A DNA stretch of 48,066 nt from Acidimicrobiia bacterium. Its GTDB lineage: Bacteria > Actinomycetota > Acidimicrobiia > Acidimicrobiales > MedAcidi-G1. The translations under genes were made by a program, and so were the position numbers. The stretch is from contig DUAC01000013.1 of NCBI GenBank assembly GCA_012961035.1, positions 1 through 48,066 of the forward strand, read 5' to 3'. The notes beneath the pieces are model-generated. The model saw only the letters and a program-made list of their open reading frames with translations, did not search any database and was not told the origin of the DNA. The first letter of the stretch is position 1. Every line of letters begins with the position of its first letter. Shown in pieces: positions 16,122 through 24,696 of this stretch.

Positions 16122-18965
16122 ATGGCATTGGACGCAGCACCGCCCGGAACGGGTGCCGAGGGCCTGTCGGCCTACCCGCCCGAGGAGACCTGGGACCACG
16201 TCGAGTCGCTGGACCCGGCGACATGGCCGAAACGTGTCCGGAGGGCCCACCGCCTGGTGCCCACCACGTGCTTCAACTGCGAGGCCAACTGCGGGCTACT
16301 GGCATGGGTCGACAAGGAGACCGGGCGGATCACCAAGTTCGAGGGAAACCCGGTGCACCCGGCCAGTCGGGGCCGCAACTGCGCCAAGGGCCCGGCCACC
16401 ATCAACCAGGTGGAGGACCCCGAGCGGATCCTGCACCCGATGAAGCGGGTGGGCGAGCGGGGCGAGGGCCTCTGGGAGCGAATCAGCTGGGACCAGGCCC
16501 TGGACGAGATAGGCACCCGCATAGGCAACGCCTTCCGGGAGGAACGCCACCACGAGGTCATGTACCACGTGGGTCGGATGGGCGACGACACCTACATGGA
16601 GCGGGTCCTCCACTCGTGGGGCATCGACGGCCACAACAGCCACACCAACATCTGCTCCAGCGGCGCCCGTGTGGGCTACGCCTCGTGGATGGGCTTCGAC
16701 CGTCCCTCGGCCGACTTCGCCAACGCCAAGGTCATCTTCCTCATCTCGGCACACCTGGAGGCCGGCCACTACTTCAACCCGCACGCCCAGCGGATCATCG
16801 AGGGCCAGCAGAACGGCGCCACGGTCATCTGCATCGATCCCAGGCTGTCCAACACGGCATCCAAGGCCGACCACTGGTTCTCCGCCTGGCCGGGCACCGA
16901 GGCGTTCCTGCTGCTGGCCATCGCCCGCCTGCTGATCCTGGACGGCACCTGGGATGCGGCCTTCTTCGAACGGTGGGTGAACTGGGAGACCTTCCTACGC
17001 GAGTCGCGGCCGGACCTGGAGCCGGTGTTCGCCAACGTGGGCCCTGCCCTGCTGGAGCTCTACGCCGAGTACACCCCGGAGGCCGCCGCCCGGATCTGCG
17101 GTATCGACGAGGACCGCCTGCGAATCGTCGCCCGCACCATCGGCGAAGGACTGGGAGGGTTCGCCTCCCACACCTGGAGGGCTTCGTCGGCTGGCAACGA
17201 GGGCGGCTGGATGGTGGCCCGCTGCCTGCAGTTCCTGACGGTGCTGACCGGGTCCGTGGGCACCGTGGGTGGCACCAACGCCAACGGCTGGAACAAGTTC
17301 ATGCCCGTCACCCCGATACATCCCGAGCCCCAGGGCCGCTGGAACGAGATGCAGTGGCCGATCGAGTACCCGCTCAGCCACCACGAGATGTCGTTCCTGC
17401 TACCGCACTTCCTGAAGGCCGGACGGGGCTATCTGGACACCTACTTCACCCGGGTCTACAACCCGCTCTGGACGAACCCGGACGGCTTCACGTGGATGGA
17501 GGTGCTGCGCGACACCGACAAGATCGGATGCCACGTGGCGCTCACCCCCACCTGGAACGAGTCGGCGTGGTTCGCCGACTACGTGCTGCCGATGGGAATC
17601 GCATCGGAGCGCCACGACGTCGCCAGCTTCGAGACCCACAACGGCCGCTGGATCGGCTTTCGCCAGCCCGTCGCCCGACGACACCGGGAGCTGGACGGCG
17701 AGACCATCCAGCGCACCTACGAGGCCAACCCGGGCGAGGTCTGGGAGGAGCAGGAGTTCTTCATCGACCTGTCGTGGCGGATCGACCCCGACGGTTCGTT
17801 GGGCATCCGCTCCCAGTTCGAGAGCGTCCAGAATCCGGGCACGCCGCTCACGCTCGACGAGTACTACTCGATGCTGTTCGAGGGTTCGGTTCCCGGCCTG
17901 CCCGAGGCGGCCGAGGCTCTCGGCATCACCCCGTTGGAGTACATGCGCCGGAAGGGCTCGTTCTCCCTGCCCGGTGACCAGACGCAGGTCTACGAACGCG
18001 ACGTGCCGGCAGCCGACCTGGAGGGGGCCGTCAGGGACGCCGGTGGTGTCTGGCGCCAGCCCGGTACGGCCGGTTCACACGCTTCGCTGGACGAGATCAG
18101 GGGCCACATGCCTTTCATCGGCGACGGCTCGCCGGCCGTGGACATCGATGGTGAGCCGAAGCTCGGGTTTCCGACGCCGTCGCGGAAGCTGGAGTTCTTC
18201 TCCGAGACGATCCGCGACTGGGGCTGGCCCGAGTACTCCATGCCGACGTTCATCAGGAGCCAGGTGCACTGGGAGGACCTGGACATGTCGGCCGGCGAGC
18301 GGATCCTGGTACCCACCTTCCGCATCCCGACGTTGATCCACACCCGGTCGTCCAACAGCCAGTGGCTGAACGAGATCAGCCACCGCCACCCGCTCTGGCT
18401 GCATCCCGGTGATGCCGAGGAGCTGGGCATCGAGGAGAACGGCCTGGTCAGGATCACCACCCGCATCGGCCACTTCGTGATCCAGGCGTGGCGCACGGAG
18501 GGCATCCGGCCCGGCGTGGTTGCGGCCAGCCATCACATGGGGCGGTGGCGCCTGGAGGACGACAAGGCCCGGTCGTGGGGGGCCGGAAAGGCCTCGGTCG
18601 AACAGGACGGGGACGGCCGGTGGAAGCTCCAGCGGGAGCAGGGCGTGGAGGCCTACGAGAGCGAGGATCCGGATACCGGGTTGATCTGGTGGACCGACAC
18701 CGGGGTGCACCAGAACCTCACCTTCCCCGTGCAGCCCGATCCGGTCAGCGGCATGCACTGCTGGTTGCAGCGGGTGACGGTGTCGCCGGCCGAGCCCGGT
18801 GACGCATACGGCGACGTGGTGGTCGACACCGGGGCATCGCACCGGATCTTCGAGGAGTGGCTGGCCAAGGCCCGGCCGGGTCCCGGCCCTGACGGCCTAC
18901 GTCGCCCCCTCTGGTTCGCCCGTCCGGTGAAGCCGAAGGCGACGGCCTACCGCTACGACGCCTGA
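16122..18965 (+). CDS. Molybdopterin oxidoreductase catalytic subunit (Psr/Phs/SoeA-like)
   Basis: 947 residues of the complex iron-sulfur molybdoenzyme family. A [4Fe-4S] site is formed by Cys50, 53, 57 and 87 (CFNCEANC plus NCAKG). SHTNICSSGAR places a probable molybdenum-ligating cysteine at 178, as in polysulfide/thiosulfate reductases and SoeA. The C-terminal molydopterin-binding domain starts near residue 725. There is no twin-arginine signal, so it should be cytoplasmic, which fits sulfite dehydrogenase SoeABC better than periplasmic reductases. Substrate assignment (sulfite, polysulfide, thiosulfate, an arsenic species) is inference only. It forms a two-gene operon with the fused iron-sulfur/anchor protein. 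Confidence 0.87.
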   Translation: MALDAAPPGTGAEGLSAYPPEETWDHVESLDPATWPKRVRRAHRLVPTTCFNCEANCGLLAWVDKETGRITKFEGNPVHPASRGRNCAKGPATINQVEDPERILHPMKRVGERGEGLWERISWDQALDEIGTRIGNAFREERHHEVMYHVGRMGDDTYMERVLHSWGIDGHNSHTNICSSGARVGYASWMGFDRPSADFANAKVIFLISAHLEAGHYFNPHAQRIIEGQQNGATVICIDPRLSNTASKADHWFSAWPGTEAFLLLAIARLLILDGTWDAAFFERWVNWETFLRESRPDLEPVFANVGPALLELYAEYTPEAAARICGIDEDRLRIVARTIGEGLGGFASHTWRASSAGNEGGWMVARCLQFLTVLTGSVGTVGGTNANGWNKFMPVTPIHPEPQGRWNEMQWPIEYPLSHHEMSFLLPHFLKAGRGYLDTYFTRVYNPLWTNPDGFTWMEVLRDTDKIGCHVALTPTWNESAWFADYVLPMGIASERHDVASFETHNGRWIGFRQPVARRHRELDGETIQRTYEANPGEVWEEQEFFIDLSWRIDPDGSLGIRSQFESVQNPGTPLTLDEYYSMLFEGSVPGLPEAAEALGITPLEYMRRKGSFSLPGDQTQVYERDVPAADLEGAVRDAGGVWRQPGTAGSHASLDEIRGHMPFIGDGSPAVDIDGEPKLGFPTPSRKLEFFSETIRDWGWPEYSMPTFIRSQVHWEDLDMSAGERILVPTFRIPTLIHTRSSNSQWLNEISHRHPLWLHPGDAEELGIEENGLVRITTRIGHFVIQAWRTEGIRPGVVAASHHMGRWRLEDDKARSWGAGKASVEQDGDGRWKLQREQGVEAYESEDPDTGLIWWTDTGVHQNLTFPVQPDPVSGMHCWLQRVTVSPAEPGDAYGDVVVDTGASHRIFEEWLAKARPGPGPDGLRRPLWFARPVKPKATAYRYDA

Positions 18966-18984
18966 GGTCGGCCGGAGGCCAGCC

Positions 18985-19650
18985 CTACAGGTAGGCGTTG
19001 GCCGAGAGGTCGGCGGGGACGAGGGAGTCCACGACGGCCTGCAGGGTCGTGTCGAACAGCGAAGGCAGGTGGCTGCTCGTGGCCAGGGCCGAACGGGTGG
19101 TTGGGTCCAGGCCCGGGTCCTCCAGGTGGGCCAGCACCGAGGTGCGACGGTGGTCGGTCGGGAGGGCGTCGTCGAGCAGCGCGGCCACGATGAAGCCACC
19201 GACACAGGCGGTGATGGCCCGCAGCGCGTCGCGGGCGCTTTCGCCGACCACGCCGGCCTCCTGGAGTTCCCTGGCCATTGCCAGCTCCAGGTGCTGGGCA
19301 TGGAGTGACGACAGCCCGTGGGAGCTGGCCAGCCGGGTGATCTCCCGATCTGCCAGGGCGCCCTCCCAGATGAGGCGTGCGACGGCGAGTACCCGCTCGC
19401 GTGCCGTGTCACCGGTGATCGGGGTCTCGGCCAGGCGTTCGCCGTGGCGCTGGACCATGGCGGTGAGCAGTTGTTCCCGGTTGCCGACGTGCCAGTAGAT
19501 CGACGTGGTGGCCACGCCCAGTTCGGCGGCCAGCCGGCGCATGGTCAGCGCATCGGCACCCTCGTCCCGGGCAAGGGCAATGGCCCTGTCGAGGATCCCG
19601 CCCGCTTCGAGGCCGGCGTGGCGGTTGCTCCTGGATCGGGTCTCGGCCAT
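18985..19650 (-). CDS. TetR-family regulator
   Basis: 221 residues. The helix-turn-helix reads LTMRRLAAELGVATTSIYWHVGN near residues 35-57. ATG 19650 is chosen because GGAGAACCC precedes it; an upstream in-frame start at 19704 would overlap the operator. The C-terminal domain resembles the TetR_C group. It is divergent from an amidohydrolase operon, with a 45-base dyad between the genes, so it very probably represses that operon and itself. Confidence 0.87.
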   Translation of the reverse strand: MAETRSRSNRHAGLEAGGILDRAIALARDEGADALTMRRLAAELGVATTSIYWHVGNREQLLTAMVQRHGERLAETPITGDTARERVLAVARLIWEGALADREITRLASSHGLSSLHAQHLELAMARELQEAGVVGESARDALRAITACVGGFIVAALLDDALPTDHRRTSVLAHLEDPGLDPTTRSALATSSHLPSLFDTTLQAVVDSLVPADLSANAYL

Positions 19651-19685
19651 GGGTTCTCCGTTGCCCGGGTTGCTCTCGGGCCCTT

Positions 19686-19730
19686 TCTCTGCGACAGTGT
19701 ACAACGAAGTCTGTGACGCTGTCCAAGAGA
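19686..19730. promoter_or_regulatory. 45-bp dyad, probable TetR operator
   Basis: Two nested inverted repeats share one centre at 19708: TCTCT (19686-19690) with AGAGA (19726-19730), and GACAG (19693-19697) with CTGTC (19719-19723), plus GT/AC further in. The element lies between the TetR gene (start 19650) and the amidohydrolase (start 19758). Such common-centre arms suit two TetR dimers or one dimer with extended contacts. Confidence 0.65.
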
Positions 19731-19757
19731 GCAGCGCCCCATCAGGAGAGGCACACC

Positions 19758-21038
19758 GTGGAGCGAGAGGTCAGCACAGGGAGCGAGCCGTACGTAGTCG
19801 TCTCGTCAGATACCCACGCCGGTCTGCAGTGCGAGGAGTACCGGCCGTACCTGGAGTCCTCGCTGCACGAGGAGTTCGACACCTACGTCGCCGAGCGCCA
19901 CGCACACCGGCGCATCGCCGAGGAACTCAATGCCGAGTTCATCGCCGAGTGGGAGGGTGACAACGAGTGGGGCCTGCAGGGCGCCTACGACCCCGAGGTC
20001 CGCGATCCGGTGCTGGACGCCGACGGCGTGGCGGGCGAGATCATCTTCGCCGACGGCGACGCCGTGACCGGCCAGGAGTCCCCACCGTTCGGTGCCGGGC
20101 TGGCCGCAGGCCAGATCACCGATCCCCGGCTGGCGTTCGGCGGGGCCCGAGCGCATAACCGCTGGTTGGAGGAGTTCTGCGCCACCGATCCCGTCCGACG
20201 GGCCGGCGTGGCGCTCATTCCCGTCGTCCACGACGTAGACGAGGCCGTGAAGGAGGTCGAGTCGCTGGCCGGCCGGCCCGGCATCAAGGGGGTCATGGTG
20301 CCGACCATGTGGCACGACTTCCCGCCCTACGGGTCCGACCACTATGACCGCTTCTGGGCGGCGTGTGCCGACACCGGCCTCGTGGTCCACACCCATTCCG
20401 GTGAGGCCGATTTCGGCGCCTACGGCGACAACGTGGCCATCTACATCAACGAGGTGCCCTTCTGGACCCACCGGATCCTCTGGCAGCTCCTGTTCTCCGG
20501 CAAGTTCGACAGGTACCCGAACCTGCGCTACGCCGTGGTGGAATGCGGCTCGTACTGGATCGGCGACCTGCTCTGGAAGGCCGACGTCAACTTCGGTGCC
20601 AGCTTCAAGGTCAAGAAGATGGGCTCGCGCATGAAGGGCCTCATCTCCCGCCTCCCGTCCGAGTACTTCGGCACCAACGTGTTCATCGGCGCCTCCACCA
20701 TGTCCAGGGAGGAGGTCCGTCGCCGGCACGTCAACGGAATCGACGCCCTCATGTGGGGCACCGACTACCCGCACCCGGAGGGGTCGTGGCCCAACACCAG
20801 GGCCCGCCTGAAGAACGACTTCGCGGACGCCACCGTCGAGGACACCCGCCGCCTGCTTGGCCTCAATGCCATCGACTGCTATGGCCTCGACGAGGCCGCG
20901 CTACAGGCCGTGGCCGATCGGATCGGTCCCACGCCCGAAGACCTGGGCCAGTCGCTGGATATACGGACGCCATCCGACGCCACCCGCGCCGCACGCTGGT
21001 GGTTGGACGAGTACGGCTGCGAGATGCAGTACGCCTGA
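19758..21038 (+). CDS. Amidohydrolase-2 family metal-dependent hydrolase/decarboxylase (first copy)
   Basis: 426 residues of the PF04909 TIM-barrel fold. SSDTHAG near residue 15, VVHTHSGEADFG near 210 and WGTDYPHPEG near 330 give the metal ligands expected for the family. The usual N-terminal HxH is HxG here. Relatives include ACMSD and gamma-resorcylate decarboxylases, and many poorly characterised actinobacterial hydrolases. GTG 19758 is chosen because AGGAG lies eight bases before it; an upstream GTG at 19713 falls inside the dyad. The next gene is a paralogue, and a dehydrogenase follows, suggesting catabolism of a cyclic or aromatic compound. Confidence 0.85.
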   Translation: MEREVSTGSEPYVVVSSDTHAGLQCEEYRPYLESSLHEEFDTYVAERHAHRRIAEELNAEFIAEWEGDNEWGLQGAYDPEVRDPVLDADGVAGEIIFADGDAVTGQESPPFGAGLAAGQITDPRLAFGGARAHNRWLEEFCATDPVRRAGVALIPVVHDVDEAVKEVESLAGRPGIKGVMVPTMWHDFPPYGSDHYDRFWAACADTGLVVHTHSGEADFGAYGDNVAIYINEVPFWTHRILWQLLFSGKFDRYPNLRYAVVECGSYWIGDLLWKADVNFGASFKVKKMGSRMKGLISRLPSEYFGTNVFIGASTMSREEVRRRHVNGIDALMWGTDYPHPEGSWPNTRARLKNDFADATVEDTRRLLGLNAIDCYGLDEAALQAVADRIGPTPEDLGQSLDIRTPSDATRAARWWLDEYGCEMQYA

Positions 21039-21097
21039 GTCCGGCACCGACCCTTCGAACCCGGCCCGTCCGGACCCAACCAGGAAGTGACGAAACC

Positions 21098-22393
21098 ATG
21101 AGCGAACGACACGTCGTCATCTCGGCCGACACCCACTGTGGTGCGGCCCTGCACGACTACAAGCCGTACCTGGAGAAGAAGTACCACGGGGACTTCGACG
21201 AATGGGCGGAGTCGGTACAGGAGGCCGAACGACGGACCGCCGAGGTGTTCAAGGACTCCGATCGGTCGCCGCTGAACGTCGGCGTGGACGGTGACCCCGA
21301 GGTTGACGGCGACCGCAATTGGTCCAGCGAGCGTCGCCTCAGGGAACAGGAGGCTGACGGTGTCGTAGCCGCGGTGCTCTTCCCCAACACGCAACCGCCG
21401 TTCGCCCCAGCGGCCGCCAGCCAGTTCGAGGCTCCTCCCTACAGCGATGACATGGACCGCAGGTGGGCGGGTCTCCAGGCCCACAATCGCTGGCTCCTGG
21501 ACTTTGTCTCCGAGGCGCCGGAGCGCAGGGCTGGTATCGCCCAGATCTTCCTGGGCAACGTCGAGGCATCGGTGGCCGAGATCGAGTGGGCAGCCGAGAA
21601 CGGGCTGCGTGGGGGGATCCTGGTTCCCGGCGCTCCACCCGATTCACCGTTCGAGCCCCTCTACTCGGCCACCTACCTACCCATCTGGGCCGCCGCCGAA
21701 GCATGTGGGATGCCGCTGAACCACCATTCGGGTGGCGCCACTCCCAACTTCGGAAGCCACTTCCCGGCATCGCTGGCGATGTTCATGCTGGAGGTCTCGT
21801 GGTGGAGCCAGCGGGCCCTGTGGCACCTCATGTTCTCCGGGGTGTTCGAGCGCCACCCCGACCTCCAGTGGGTGAATACCGAGAGCGGCACCGCCTGGGT
21901 GCCCGACACCCTCGAGAAGCTGGACTCGTTCTACGAGCGGATGAAGTACTCGACGTACGGCTCCGAGGCGATCTTCGGCGGCGTCGCCGTGGCCCAGATG
22001 TCGTTGCGGCCATCTGAGTACTGGCAGCGCCAGTGCCATGTCGGCGCCAGCTTCCTGCGGCCGACCGAAATCGACGTTGTGAGGCAGATCGGCATCGGGA
22101 ACGTCATGTGGGGCTCGGACTACCCACACATCGAGGGCTCCCACCCGCATACCGACGAGCACCTGAGGCTCACCTTCGGAGAGATGACCGAGGAGGAGGC
22201 CACCAGGCTGTTGACCACCAATGCAGCCAGCCTCTACAAGTTCGACGTCGAGAAGCTGCGACCCCTGGCCGAGCAGTTCTGCCCGACCAAGGTCCATGTG
22301 GCCGGTGGCATCGCGTACTCCGATATCCCTGAGAGGGGCAAGGGCTGCCCGGGCATGGCGCCGCAGAACCAGACCCAGGAGGTGGCGGCCTGA
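21098..22393 (+). CDS. Amidohydrolase-2 family metal-dependent hydrolase/decarboxylase (second copy)
   Basis: 431 residues, homologous to the preceding gene along its length: ISADTHCG near residue 9, NHHSGGATPNFG near 210, and MWGSDYPHIEGS near 340. It starts at ATG 21098 with AGGAAG ahead of it and overlaps the next gene (TGATG). It carries two short insertions relative to its neighbour. Tandem paralogues of this family may make a heteromer or act on successive intermediates. The second metal histidine of HxH is glycine, as in the first copy. Confidence 0.85.
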   Translation: MSERHVVISADTHCGAALHDYKPYLEKKYHGDFDEWAESVQEAERRTAEVFKDSDRSPLNVGVDGDPEVDGDRNWSSERRLREQEADGVVAAVLFPNTQPPFAPAAASQFEAPPYSDDMDRRWAGLQAHNRWLLDFVSEAPERRAGIAQIFLGNVEASVAEIEWAAENGLRGGILVPGAPPDSPFEPLYSATYLPIWAAAEACGMPLNHHSGGATPNFGSHFPASLAMFMLEVSWWSQRALWHLMFSGVFERHPDLQWVNTESGTAWVPDTLEKLDSFYERMKYSTYGSEAIFGGVAVAQMSLRPSEYWQRQCHVGASFLRPTEIDVVRQIGIGNVMWGSDYPHIEGSHPHTDEHLRLTFGEMTEEEATRLLTTNAASLYKFDVEKLRPLAEQFCPTKVHVAGGIAYSDIPERGKGCPGMAPQNQTQEVAA

Positions 22394-23286
22394 TGGCGGC
22401 GTCCATGGAGGTCGCCGGGTCGGTCGCGGTCGTGACCGGTGGGGCCAACGGCATCGGTCGGGGCATCGTCCGCGCCCTGCTGGAGGCCGACGCCACGGTC
22501 GTGGTGGCCGACATCGAACTCGACGTCCTGGATACGACGGTGGCCGCTCTGTCAGCCTCCTTCCCCGGCCGGGTCTCCGGGATCATGGCGGACGTCTCAG
22601 ACGATCGTTCGATGGACTCGCTGGCTGACCAGGTCTTCACGGTGCACGGGCGGTGCAACCTGCTCTACAACAACGCCGGAGTGGGCTCGGGCGGAGGCGG
22701 CCGGATCTGGACCCATGAGCCCAACGACTGGCGGTGGTGCTACGGGGTCAACGTGTTCGGAGTGGCCAACGGGATCATGGCCTTCGTTCCCAGGATGCTG
22801 GAGTCCGGTCAGCCGGGACACGTCGTGAACACGTCGTCGGGCGACGGTGGCTTCGCACCCGTGCCGACGGCCGGCCTTTACGCCTCCAGCAAGGCGGCGG
22901 TTAGCTGCATCACCGAGACGCTGGACCACCAGCTCCGGGCCGAATCCGAGGCCATGGGAGCGTCGGTGTTCTACCCGTCCGGGGGCCTGATGGACACCGG
23001 GCTGTTCACATCGCAGCGCAACCGGCCAACCGACCTGGAGCGGGTACGCGGCGGTACGGGTCGAAAGAGCATGTCGTTTGCCGAGATGAAAGACCGCCTG
23101 GAGCAGGCCGGGCGGAACGTGACGGTCGCCGACCTGGACGAGCTGGGTCGCTTCGTGGTCGAGTGCACCGCCCGGCGGCAGTACATCATCGGTCGGGACC
23201 TGGACGACACCGTCGGGTTGCTGCACAGCCGGGCCGACGCCATCGGGCGCTACGAGATCCCGCCCCACCACCAGATCGGCTTGTAG
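22393..23286 (+). CDS. Short-chain dehydrogenase/reductase
   Basis: 297 residues, classical SDR with cofactor site TGGANGIG (15-22), NNAG near 94 and catalytic YASSK (Tyr163, Lys167). ADIELD after strand 2 suggests NAD(H) preference. ATG overlaps the last base of the amidohydrolase stop, so it is the third gene of that operon. It probably oxidises an alcohol formed in the same pathway. The C-terminal part after 220 is longer than in minimal SDRs. Confidence 0.88.
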   Translation: MAASMEVAGSVAVVTGGANGIGRGIVRALLEADATVVVADIELDVLDTTVAALSASFPGRVSGIMADVSDDRSMDSLADQVFTVHGRCNLLYNNAGVGSGGGGRIWTHEPNDWRWCYGVNVFGVANGIMAFVPRMLESGQPGHVVNTSSGDGGFAPVPTAGLYASSKAAVSCITETLDHQLRAESEAMGASVFYPSGGLMDTGLFTSQRNRPTDLERVRGGTGRKSMSFAEMKDRLEQAGRNVTVADLDELGRFVVECTARRQYIIGRDLDDTVGLLHSRADAIGRYEIPPHHQIGL

Positions 23287-23289
23287 GAC

Positions 23290-23316
23290 TGACGCCTGAC
23301 GCCTGACGCCTGACGG
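23290..23316. repeat. Short tandem repeat TGACGCC x3 plus a partial copy
   Basis: Three exact copies of TGACGCC (23290-23310) and a partial fourth, TGACGG, lie in the 39-base gap between two convergent dehydrogenase genes. The last copy plus GGTCAG downstream could form a weak hairpin (CTGAC/GTCAG). There is no T-tract. It may be slippage-derived with no function. Confidence 0.6.
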
Positions 23317-23325
23317 TCCCGAGGG

Positions 23326-24156
23326 TCAGCTGGCGTTAGACCCGTCTAGTGGCGTGGTCAGGCCCTCGTCGTTGGCCGGTCGGCTCCGGGACAGGAACGC
23401 CCCTGCGTCGGCCAGCACGAGTTGTCCGGTGATGCAGCGGGCCAGGTCGCTGGTCAGGAACACCGCCAGGCGTGCCAGCTCGTCGTGTTCGACCATGCGT
23501 CGCAGGGGCGTGGCTTCGACGATCGCCGCCATGCGCTCCTCCGTGAACGCAGCCGCCACCGTCTCGGTCATCGTCGTTCCCGGAGCCATGGCGTTGACCC
23601 GGATGCCGGCCGGTCCCAGCTCCACGGCCATGGATGTGACCAGGTGGTTCACCGCCGCCTTGGCCGCTGCGTAGGCAGCGTTGTACGGCGACGGTCGGGT
23701 CGTCTCACCGGAGGTCACGAACAGGATCGAACCGCCTCCCGTCCCGACCATCAGCTCGGCTTCGGCCCGACCACAGAGGGCGGCCACAACGAGGTTCTGG
23801 TCGATGATGTCGTGCCAGTCGTCGTACCGGTACCGGACGAAGGGTCGCGGCTGCCGCCCGGGCGGCAGCATCCCGACATTGTTGACGGCGATGTCCAGGC
23901 CACCCAGGCGGTCGGCCACGGTGGCCACCATGGCGTCCACGGCGGTCTCGTCCCGGCAGTCGGCGACCACGGCGATAGCCGTGGATCCATCGTCGGTGAT
24001 CTCCGCCGCCACAGCCTCGGCCCGGTCGGGCCTGAGGTCGTTGACGGCCACCGACGCGCCGGCACGGGCCAGCCAACGGGCGATCTCCCGGCCGATGCCG
24101 GCGCCCGCGCCGGTCACCAGTGCGGTGCGGCCCGCGTGGTCGATCGAGATGCTCAT
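23326..24156 (-). CDS. Short-chain dehydrogenase/reductase, third gene of the selenoprotein operon
   Basis: 276 residues. Cofactor site TGAGAGIG (15-22), NNVG near 92-95 and catalytic Ser149, Tyr162 and Lys166 (YAAAK). NDLRPD after strand 2 suggests NAD(H). The start lies seven bases after the stop of the selenoprotein gene, so it is probably co-transcribed. It is not especially similar to the SDR at 22.4 kb. A role in reducing or oxidising a product of the selenoprotein system is inferred from position only. Confidence 0.87.
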   Translation of the reverse strand: MSISIDHAGRTALVTGAGAGIGREIARWLARAGASVAVNDLRPDRAEAVAAEITDDGSTAIAVVADCRDETAVDAMVATVADRLGGLDIAVNNVGMLPPGRQPRPFVRYRYDDWHDIIDQNLVVAALCGRAEAELMVGTGGGSILFVTSGETTRPSPYNAAYAAAKAAVNHLVTSMAVELGPAGIRVNAMAPGTTMTETVAAAFTEERMAAIVEATPLRRMVEHDELARLAVFLTSDLARCITGQLVLADAGAFLSRSRPANDEGLTTPLDGSNAS

Positions 24157-24163
24157 CTTTCGG

Positions 24164-24688
24164 TCATCCGGCCATGCCGGTCAGCAGGCCCAGCACCTCG
24201 TCGACCACAGCGTCTGCCCGATCCAGGATCGCTGCCTCGGAGACCCCACCGATCGGGTGTTCCACCGAGACGATCCGGAGGCCCGCCAGGCCCAGGTCGG
24301 CGGCGGTCTGGTCGGCGAGGAGGCGGAGTTCTCCGGTGGCCACCAGCACGGTGGGGATGCCGGCACCTTCCAGCTTCACGGTGTCGTGGACACTCCACGA
24401 CGTGCAGCTCCCTCAATCAGCAGTGCCGGTGAGGACCAGCTCCACCTCCTCCACGAGTCGACCGAGTACCTGGTCCTCGCATGGGATGGCGGCGTTCTTG
24501 GTCTGGACGAGGGTCACCTCGGCGCCCGTGCGGCCGGCAAGCCGCTCGGCCAGTCGTGCCAGGAGGAGGCCGGCGTTGGGCTTGCGGTTGTCGAGGATGC
24601 CGATCCGCCTGCCGGCCAGCACAGCGGGGGTGGGAGCCAGGCTGGCAGGCGGGGTGCTCGAGGCGCCGGTGGGTGGGTGTATCTGCAC
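24164..24688 (-). CDS. UGSC-family selenoprotein (in-frame TGA read as selenocysteine)
   Basis: Read through TGA at 24415-24413, this frame gives 174 residues with Sec at 92 in the motif ADUGSCTSWS. Both halves look coding and fit one protein: GRRIGILDNRKPNAG and VLTGTAD before the TGA, and LEGAGIPTVLVATGEL after it. GTG 24688 follows AGGAG (TAGGAGCACCC) and lies eight bases after the upstream gene stop. VLTxT..UGSCT followed by GAGIPTV resembles the UGTCT active-site region of glycine/betaine reductase selenoprotein B (GrdB). I recall a family called UGSC (seleno)protein of unknown function. A SECIS-like hairpin directly follows the TGA. Conventional gene calling would split or truncate this gene. 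The tRNA-Sec and SelB genes are not in the window. Confidence 0.85.
24372..24415 (-). promoter_or_regulatory. Bacterial SECIS-like element
   Basis: Eleven bases after the TGA (24415-24413) comes a perfect 8-bp stem, GTCGTGGA (24401-24394) with TCCACGAC (24390-24383), around a GTG loop. Below it CAC (24404-24402) can pair with GTG (24379-24377) and AGCT (24409-24406) with AGCT (24375-24372), with bulges. The apical loop begins about 20 bases after the TGA, inside the range known for bacterial SECIS elements, and has the G-containing loop they need. Confidence 0.75.
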
Positions 24689-24696
24689 GGGTGCTC

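Noticed and set aside
23290-23316. CRISPR or mobile-element repeat
   Set aside because: The unit is only seven bases, without spacers or flanking genes of either type. No CRISPR array, transposase or integrase was seen anywhere in the window.
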